From Arthrobacter sp. B0490 (GTDB taxonomy: Bacteria > Actinomycetota > Actinomycetes > Actinomycetales > Micrococcaceae): DNA of 64,000 nucleotides. Position 1 is the first letter of the stretch, and the number at the start of each line of letters is the position of its first letter. Below, in pieces: positions 59,801-64,000 of this stretch. The position numbers were made by a program, and so were the translations under genes. The notes below the pieces were generated by a model. The model had not been told where the DNA came from. It made no database searches and saw nothing but the letters and a program-made list of their open reading frames with translations. The stretch spans positions 443,404 to 507,403 of the forward strand of contig NZ_PJIR01000001.1 of assembly GCF_002929355.1 (NCBI RefSeq), given 5' to 3'.

Positions 59801-60964
59801 CGAGCCCAGGCCGAGCCCGTCGAGGTCCTGCACGAACTCGTTGAGGGAGCCGCGGCGCTCGGCCGCGATCACGACGCGCCTGCCCTCGGCCGCGGCACGG
59901 GCCGCGACGTTCAGCGCGGTCTGGGTCTGCCCCGTCCCGGGAGGTGTGGCCACGACCACGCTGACGCCCGCGGATGCGAGGTCGAGGACCTCCTGCTGCG
60001 CCCTGTCCGCGTCGAGGATCAGGATCTCCGCAGCCGGGTCCCGCTCGTCGGCGGGCGGGAACTGCAGACCGTCGGCGACGCCGGCGAGGGCTGTCGACGC
60101 GTCGGCGTCCCCCCTGGCCGAGCCCAGCAGGGCGCCGAGGACGGGATGGTCGGGGCGCAGGGCGGGATCGCCCTTGACCCCTGCGAGGTCGGCGAAGGTG
60201 GAGACCAGGATCCGGTGTTCCACGGACATGCCCCGGACGCCCTCGCTCAGCGCCCTCATGCGCTCGAGGACGGGGTGCGGATCGAAGCGCGCGGTGCCAT
60301 AGGCGAGACGGGCGATACCGGCGGGATCCACGCGGAGGCCCTGCTGGTTCCGCAGGTGCCGGACGAGCGCCGGGTTCATGCCGGCCTGCTCGGTGATCTG
60401 CAGCTCGTAGTCGTCCTGCGAGGCATGCACCGTCAGAGAGATCGCGGTGAGGAGCACGGGGGCGTTCAGCGTCTCGGAGCGGCCCGAGTCGTCCACGGAC
60501 CGCCAGGACGCGGTCCCGGCGGCGAGGTAGCCGACGTCGATGCCCCGCTCGGTGCCGAGTTCGAAGATCTTCGCGCGGAGCGCACGGGCCGCTGCCTTGG
60601 CGGCACTGTACTGGACGGGGTCGCGGAGCAGGGTGGACAGGCGCGTGCGCCTGCCGGCGAGGAGCTGCGCCAGTCCGGAGGGGTGGGCGTGCGTCAGGTC
60701 GATGCTCGTGCCGGCGGAGGGCCGGAAGTGCAGGAGCGTGTCCCCGCTGGCCTGGGGGCCGAGGCCTTCGAGCCACGGCACGAGGAACTCCTGCGCGGAC
60801 GCCGCACTCCCGGGCGTGGCCGGGCGCTGCTGGCCCGACCCGCCGCCCTGCTGGTCTCCCTGCGGCTGATCCGCGGGGGATCCCGCCGCATCCCGCTGGT
60901 CCTGCTCCGGCACGGCCGCCTTCTTCCCTGCATTGTCACGTGCTGATCTCGACCAGATGGGCAT
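56894..60964 (-). CDS. Giant helicase-like protein with degenerate ATPase motifs and C-terminal nuclease domain
   Basis: 1356 residues from the ATG at 60964, with GGAAG upstream. The N-terminal 60 residues are low complexity (Gln/Gly/Ala). A superfamily 1 helicase core follows. The Walker A region reads TPPGTGQTQT with Gln346 in place of the catalytic Lys, the DExx box is DGES (Asp878-Ser881), and motif III is GDDRLAG without the usual Gln. Later parts are better kept: FSLGYGRTPHGR, NFVMAMTRARRLQHV (arginine motif near residue 1115). The C-terminus carries a Vsr/MTES_1575-like endonuclease domain with VLDIVAV (Asp1196), LAIESDG (Glu1225, Asp1227) and VLERMGWRYLPLWTIEVF. A tail of about 80 polar residues ends it. 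It precedes guaA on the same strand orientation with 93 bp between, and is likely a separate unit. Confidence 0.8.
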   Translation of the reverse strand: MPIWSRSARDNAGKKAAVPEQDQRDAAGSPADQPQGDQQGGGSGQQRPATPGSAASAQEFLVPWLEGLGPQASGDTLLHFRPSAGTSIDLTHAHPSGLAQLLAGRRTRLSTLLRDPVQYSAAKAAARALRAKIFELGTERGIDVGYLAAGTASWRSVDDSGRSETLNAPVLLTAISLTVHASQDDYELQITEQAGMNPALVRHLRNQQGLRVDPAGIARLAYGTARFDPHPVLERMRALSEGVRGMSVEHRILVSTFADLAGVKGDPALRPDHPVLGALLGSARGDADASTALAGVADGLQFPPADERDPAAEILILDADRAQQEVLDLASAGVSVVVATPPGTGQTQTALNVAARAAAEGRRVVIAAERRGSLNEFVQDLDGLGLGSLVLQVGSQTGPAQLREAVIRALVRNEKSVEPRLETLHSTLTGHRHQLMEHVRSLHDIRSRWGCSPYQAMQSLAGLTALDPAPSTTVRLKRSVLDSITDRGELTERLQRAAELGSFSRASTESPWYGAQLLNRKETEHAHGLAGQLATEIPDLRDEVQRVAEHSHITLGGTFREWGEQLELLVAVRESLDKFTPDIFDRPVTDLISATAPSSWRKERDIEMSSMTRSRLRRVAKEYIRPGVHISDLHTSLREVQQQRTLWTRYALTERHPSVPTGLAEIHASYRTVEVRLAELTAVLRPTSSSPDLASLDLDVLETLLRDLAGDKDTLATLPERTLLLDEMREQGLAELLEDLAAREVPADRVGHELELAWWQSALEAMISGDDYLAMSDGDSLRRLEAEYRLADNAHIASGPARIRWTLGERWRSAVATHAEDAARLRQELKDGTLTLESFAGLHREIVAALLPVWAVSPLTIRGAVPEGCTFDTAVILDGESMSLQSAVPCIARSSQVVVFGDDRLAGPTRFSIEVQSADRASTLEPLPSAFDALREVLPVRGLTEIYRGVDRGLDTYLSESFYDGKLSRLPQASEVTGSGRGLVVEYLPNGTGMPSSEHDGVESVAVEVNRVVELVFEHIRRRPHLTLAVVTASSRHAARVGEAIRLQMTEFPWAADFFTPGREAFRVVPVERAGGLVRDDIIFSLGYGRTPHGRALHSFGPLSGPNGRRNFVMAMTRARRLQHVLTCFEPSDLDPDRLTTGALDFFELLQRELGGDAGRIPAAAGSNEDPLVADLVDRLRYRGAEVWDHYAGVLDIVAVRPADVRADGSAATVQDERPAPLAIESDGTARYGSMSVRERSRLRPQVLERMGWRYLPLWTIEVFTDPDGCAERASAVLGLPPLETSDQPRTRKDAARMRKDDQHPGRGTNVGREPGEPAEAPSLPTTAGEDDPRSWGDTEDDHDAWLEEQRPPHWG

Positions 60965-61057
60965 ATCTTCCAAGCTATCCGAAAAGCGATCGGACCCCGC
61001 GGATAGCAACGCGGCCCGGGCGGACGGAAGTGGGTGCGACACCCCTTCCGGATCCGC

Positions 61058-62644
61058 CTACTCCCACTCGATGGTTCCCGGGGGCTTGCTCGTCACGTCG
61101 AGCACCACGCGGTTGACGCCGTCGACCTCGTTGGTGATCCGGTTGGAGATGCGCGCGAGGAGGTCGTACGGGAGGCGTGACCAGTCCGCGGTCATGGCGT
61201 CCTCGCTGGACACCGGGCGCAGCACGATCGGATGCCCGTAGGTCCGTCCGTCCCCCTGGACGCCGACGCTGCGGACATCGGCGAGCAGCACCACGGGCAT
61301 CTGCCAGACGTCGTTGTCGAGGCCGGCCGCGGTGAGCTCGGCGCGGGCGATCGCGTCGGCCTTGCGGAGCAGAGCCAGGCGCTCCTCGGTCACGTCGCCG
61401 ACGATCCTGATGCCCAGACCCGGGCCGGGGAACGGCTGCCGGCCGACGATCTCCGCGGGCAGGCCGAGCTGGGCGCCGACGGCGCGCACCTCGTCCTTGA
61501 AGAGGGTGCGGAGCGGTTCGACGAGTTCGAACTGGAGGTCCTCGGGCAGTCCGCCCACATTGTGGTGGCTCTTGATGTTCGCGGCGCCCTCCCCTCCGCC
61601 CGACTCGACGACGTCGGGGTAGAGGGTTCCCTGCACGAGGAACCGGATCGGCTCGCCCTCGGCCTCCGCCTCGCGCATGATGGCCCGTTCGGCCTCCTCG
61701 AAGGCCCGGATGAACTCGCGGCCGATGATCTTGCGCTTGCTCTCGGGGTCGGAGACGCCCGCGAGGGCCGCGAGGAAACGCTCCTGCTCGTTGGCGACGT
61801 AGAGCCTGACTCCGGTCGCGGCGACGAAGTCGCGCTCCACCTGCTCCGCCTCTCCCTCGCGCAGCAGTCCGTGGTCCACGAAGACACACGTGAGCTGGTC
61901 GCCGACCGCACGCTGCACGAGCGCGGCGGCGACGGCGGAGTCGACGCCTCCGGAGAGCCCGCAGATGACCCGCGCGTCGCCGATCTGATCGCGGATGCGG
62001 TCCACCTGCTCCTCGAGGATGTTGCGGGTGGTCCAGTTCGGGTCGAGGCGTGCGCCGCGGAAGAGGAAGTTCTCGATCACGGCCTGGCCGTGCTGGGAGT
62101 GCTTGACCTCCGGGTGCCACTGCACGCCGTAGAGGGCCTTGTCCTCGTTCGCGAAAGCGGCGACGGGTGCGCCGGCGGTGCTGGCGAGGACGTCGAAGCC
62201 CTCCGGGGCGGCCTGCACGCTGTCGCCGTGGCTCATCCACGCGTTCTGCTGCTCGGGGGTCCCGGCGAGGATGGAGCGTGAGGCACCGTCGGAACGCACG
62301 TCCGTCGACCCGTACTCCCGCAGGCCCGTCCTCGCGACGGTCCCGCCGAGCGCGTCGGCCATGGCCTGGAAGCCGTAGCAGATGCCGAGCACGGGCACGC
62401 CGGCCTCGAACAGGTCCCGGTCGATCCGGGGGGCGCCCTCTGCGTAGACGCTCGACGGCCCGCCCGAGAGGATGATCGCCGAAGGGTTCTTCGCGAGGAT
62501 CTCCTGCGTGCTGAGCGTGTGCGGGACGATCTCGGAGTAGACGTCCGCCTCACGGACGCGGCGCGCGATCAGCTGGGCGTACTGCGCGCCGTAGTCAACG
62601 ACGAGGACAGGACGGTGCTCGGAGCCGTTCTCGGGGGTAGTCAC
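61058..62644 (-). CDS. guaA: GMP synthase (glutamine-hydrolysing)
   Basis: 528 residues from the GTG at 62644. Amidates XMP to GMP. The class I amidotransferase part has [15 protein letters not shown] with the nucleophilic Cys and [15 protein letters not shown]; the synthetase part has the PP-loop [16 protein letters not shown] and [15 protein letters not shown]. The C-terminal dimer domain ends in [10 protein letters not shown], the conserved GuaA end. A TATTGT box is 6 nt before the start, so it is likely leaderless. Confidence 0.97.
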   Translation of the reverse strand: MTTPENGSEHRPVLVVDYGAQYAQLIARRVREADVYSEIVPHTLSTQEILAKNPSAIILSGGPSSVYAEGAPRIDRDLFEAGVPVLGICYGFQAMADALGGTVARTGLREYGSTDVRSDGASRSILAGTPEQQNAWMSHGDSVQAAPEGFDVLASTAGAPVAAFANEDKALYGVQWHPEVKHSQHGQAVIENFLFRGARLDPNWTTRNILEEQVDRIRDQIGDARVICGLSGGVDSAVAAALVQRAVGDQLTCVFVDHGLLREGEAEQVERDFVAATGVRLYVANEQERFLAALAGVSDPESKRKIIGREFIRAFEEAERAIMREAEAEGEPIRFLVQGTLYPDVVESGGGEGAANIKSHHNVGGLPEDLQFELVEPLRTLFKDEVRAVGAQLGLPAEIVGRQPFPGPGLGIRIVGDVTEERLALLRKADAIARAELTAAGLDNDVWQMPVVLLADVRSVGVQGDGRTYGHPIVLRPVSSEDAMTADWSRLPYDLLARISNRITNEVDGVNRVVLDVTSKPPGTIEWE

Positions 62645-62650
62645 CCGTCA

Positions 62651-62656
62651 ACAATA
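62651..62656 (-). promoter_or_regulatory. Putative -10 box of guaA
   Basis: TATTGT on the minus strand, six bases (tgacgg) before the GTG at 62644. The identical hexamer tgacgg also separates box and start at 16939-16944. No ribosome site is seen. Confidence 0.5.
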
Positions 62657-62725
62657 GTCCGCGTGTACCCGGCGTCGCACATCAGGTCCGGGCCGTGACG
62701 CCGCCGTTCCGCCCGGGCGCGGGCA

Positions 62726-63211
62726 TCAGTACCGCGGTGCGGTCTCGGGGTGCGCGGCGAGGTCCTCCTCGGCCTGGCGGTGGATCCGCTTCTCCACGAA
62801 GAAGGACAGCAGGGGCACGACGCCGCCGAGCGCGATGAGGACGAAGCGGCCGAACGGCCAGCGCATCAGCTGCCACAGCCGGAAGTCGGCGATGAGGTAC
62901 ACGACGTAGAGCCACCCGTGCACGATCAGGACGGCCGTCGAGAGGTTCACCCCGCCGGCGGTCTCGGCGACGACCTCGGGCAGGAACTGGATGAACGCTC
63001 CCCCGCCGGCCACGATCTCGGAGCCGAACCCGTACTTGGCCACCATCTCCACGACGACGAGCAGCAGCATGACGCCGGTCGCATAGGCGAGCACCCGGTA
63101 GAACCCGAGCGCGGAGCGGATCTGCGCGTGCGTGCCGCCGAAGCGCCGTTTCGGCCTGCGTCCCTCCGGGCGGGCGGTTCCCGCGGCGGGGTCGAGTGCT
63201 GGCTCAGTCAC
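62726..63211 (-). CDS. DUF3817 integral membrane protein
   Basis: 161 residues. After a basic N-terminus (RPEGRRPKRRFGG) there are three to four hydrophobic segments: ALGFYRVLAYATGVMLLLVVVEMV, LSTAVLIVHGWLYVVYLIADFRLW and FGRFVLIALGGVVPLLSFFVEKRI. The pattern and the VHGWLYVVYLIADFRL segment fit the DUF3817 family, small membrane proteins of unknown function. The start overlaps the Surf1 gene end by eight bases, so it is translated with it. Confidence 0.8.
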   Translation of the reverse strand: MTEPALDPAAGTARPEGRRPKRRFGGTHAQIRSALGFYRVLAYATGVMLLLVVVEMVAKYGFGSEIVAGGGAFIQFLPEVVAETAGGVNLSTAVLIVHGWLYVVYLIADFRLWQLMRWPFGRFVLIALGGVVPLLSFFVEKRIHRQAEEDLAAHPETAPRY

Positions 63212-64000
63212 GGTGGGCTCCGGTTTCCTTAGTGGATGTCATGCCGGTGGATGTCCTGTCGGCGGTCGTCCCGGCGGCGGGACGGGAGGGGACGACGGCG
63301 GAGTCGCCGTCGGGACCGGCCGCGGGGTGGGCGGCGGCGAGCCGCGCCTCCTCGGCGTCGGCCGCGTCCTCGAGGGTGCGTCGGTGGTCGTCGGCGACGA
63401 GGCGCCACCACAGGAAGAAGGCGAAGCCCGCGAAGACGACCCATTCGATGGCGTAGAAGATGTTCAGCCAGTTGATGGGCGTGTCCTGCGGCTGCGGGCC
63501 GACGACCACCCGCTCCATGCCTTCCGTGAAGGGTACGGCGGTGCCGTCGGCCGTCACCTCGGAGGCGACGATGAATGCGGCGTAGCTGGTCTCGTCCCAG
63601 ATGTTGGAGAGTTCGGCCGTGGAGAGCGACGGCACCTGCCCGTCGGGGTTCCGCTGCACCACGGGCGCCTCGGGCGGGAGGAGGCGCCCGACGACGGCGG
63701 CGGTCCCCTGCTGCTCCGGCACGGCTGCCGCGTCCTCCGCCTCGGCCACCCAGCCGAGCACGACGGGGATGACGGCGTCCTCGGCCGCGACGGCGGGCGC
63801 GGCCGTGTCGACGGCGAGGGCCTGGACGACCCACAGGCCCTCGTCGCCGTCGAGCAGGCGGTTCTGCACCAGCATCCGGGTGCCGGGCAGGAACGCCCCG
63901 TCGACGGACACCATCTGGTCGGCAGCCGAGGCGTAGAGCGGCGTCAGCGGCGTCAGCACCCCGGTCAGCGGCCGGACGTTCTCCGTGGTGCTGGGTGCGG
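63204..64000 (-). CDS. Surf1-family protein, 5' end beyond the window
   Basis: The minus-strand frame is open from 64000 to a stop at 63204, 265 codons visible. The Surf1 signature ENVRPLTGVLTPL is in the part upstream of 63960, followed by TRMLVQNRLLDGDEGLWVVQAL and VVLGWVAEAED (the beta-sandwich). Near the C-terminus are NWLNIFYAIEWVVFAGFAFFLWWRL (second membrane segment) and a Glu/Asp-Arg-rich tail. Surf1 proteins assist cytochrome c oxidase assembly (heme a insertion). The N-terminal membrane segment would lie to the right of the window. Co-translated with DUF3817. Confidence 0.82.
   Translation of the reverse strand, partial: APSTTENVRPLTGVLTPLTPLYASAADQMVSVDGAFLPGTRMLVQNRLLDGDEGLWVVQALAVDTAAPAVAAEDAVIPVVLGWVAEAEDAAAVPEQQGTAAVVGRLLPPEAPVVQRNPDGQVPSLSTAELSNIWDETSYAAFIVASEVTADGTAVPFTEGMERVVVGPQPQDTPINWLNIFYAIEWVVFAGFAFFLWWRLVADDHRRTLEDAADAEEARLAAAHPAAGPDGDSAVVPSRPAAGTTADRTSTGMTSTKETGAHRD

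Noticed and set aside
56705..60946. A 1413-codon open frame on the plus strand antisense to the giant helicase-like gene
   Set aside because: Arg/Gly/Val/Leu-rich with no domains; it is the high-GC antisense shadow of the real minus-strand gene.
1..64000. tRNA, rRNA, insertion sequences, prophage genes
   Set aside because: No transposase or integrase motifs, no terminal inverted repeats, and no tRNA-like cloverleaf was found on reading.

Overview
The window is ordinary chromosomal DNA of a high-GC Gram-positive bacterium, most likely Arthrobacter or a close relative in the Micrococcaceae. The reasons are very high GC, an actinobacterial-type gene set (glutamate GluABCD-type uptake, separate DapC/DapD/DapE lysine enzymes, 7Fe ferredoxin next to DapC, long YchF, RmuC, PPK2, Surf1) and many genes that appear to be transcribed without a leader. 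I see no rRNA, tRNA, insertion sequence, prophage or CRISPR array. Two genes are cut by the window edges: a PIG-V-like membrane protein on the left and a Surf1-like protein on the right.

Layout. 1-3.3 kb: a minus-strand cluster (LOG-family protein, DivIVA-domain membrane protein, DNA-3-methyladenine glycosylase, membrane glycosyltransferase-like protein). 3.4-6.7 kb: an operon for glutamate-type amino acid uptake, closed by a 38-bp palindromic terminator. 6.8-9.8 kb: divergent dapE and dapD sharing a 33-bp intergenic, followed by a small exported lysozyme-like protein. 9.9-12.7 kb: an unknown protein and a secreted polysaccharide deacetylase with two repeated C-terminal modules. 12.8-20.2 kb: galE, gltA, dapC, fdxA, a free-standing small domain, an ArsR-type regulator, a membrane protein and typA. 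20.4-33.3 kb: two complete oligopeptide ABC importers back to back on the minus strand, each with a fused double ATPase, with a plus-strand PH-like gene between them. 33.7-43.1 kb: housekeeping genes (ychF, rmuC, ispH, xseA, xseB, VOC protein, PPK2-type kinase, aminotransferase). 43.2-46.8 kb: a glycine-betaine/choline-type importer. 47.1-54.1 kb: BadF-type kinase, MFS exporter divergent from an Lrp regulator and an AlaX-like editing protein, an APH-fold protein, a membrane protein and an acetyltransferase. 54.1-56.9 kb: galU, 5-formyltetrahydrofolate cyclo-ligase, an FmdB zinc-ribbon gene and a SAF-domain gene. 56.9-61.0 kb: a giant helicase-like/nuclease protein. 61.1-64.0 kb: guaA, a DUF3817 protein and Surf1.

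The two most interesting items are close together. First, the FmdB zinc-ribbon gene at 55772 is preceded by a near-consensus CIRCE element (inverted repeat with a 9-nt spacer, 55689-55715) that overlaps its -10 box. Gene order and operator match the Mycobacterium tuberculosis locus Rv0993-Rv0991c, where the zinc-ribbon protein is a redox-regulated chaperone under HrcA. This predicts a heat- and oxidation-responsive chaperone here, possibly together with the SAF-domain gene that follows. Second, the 1356-residue protein at 56894-60964 has the architecture of a superfamily 1 helicase plus a Vsr/MTES_1575-type nuclease, but the Walker A lysine is glutamine and the DExx box reads DGES. It looks like a helicase fold that has lost ATPase activity while the nuclease core remains.

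A genome-scale pattern is also visible: at least thirteen genes have a TAnnnT-like -10 box placed only 6-8 nt before the start codon, as expected for leaderless mRNAs.
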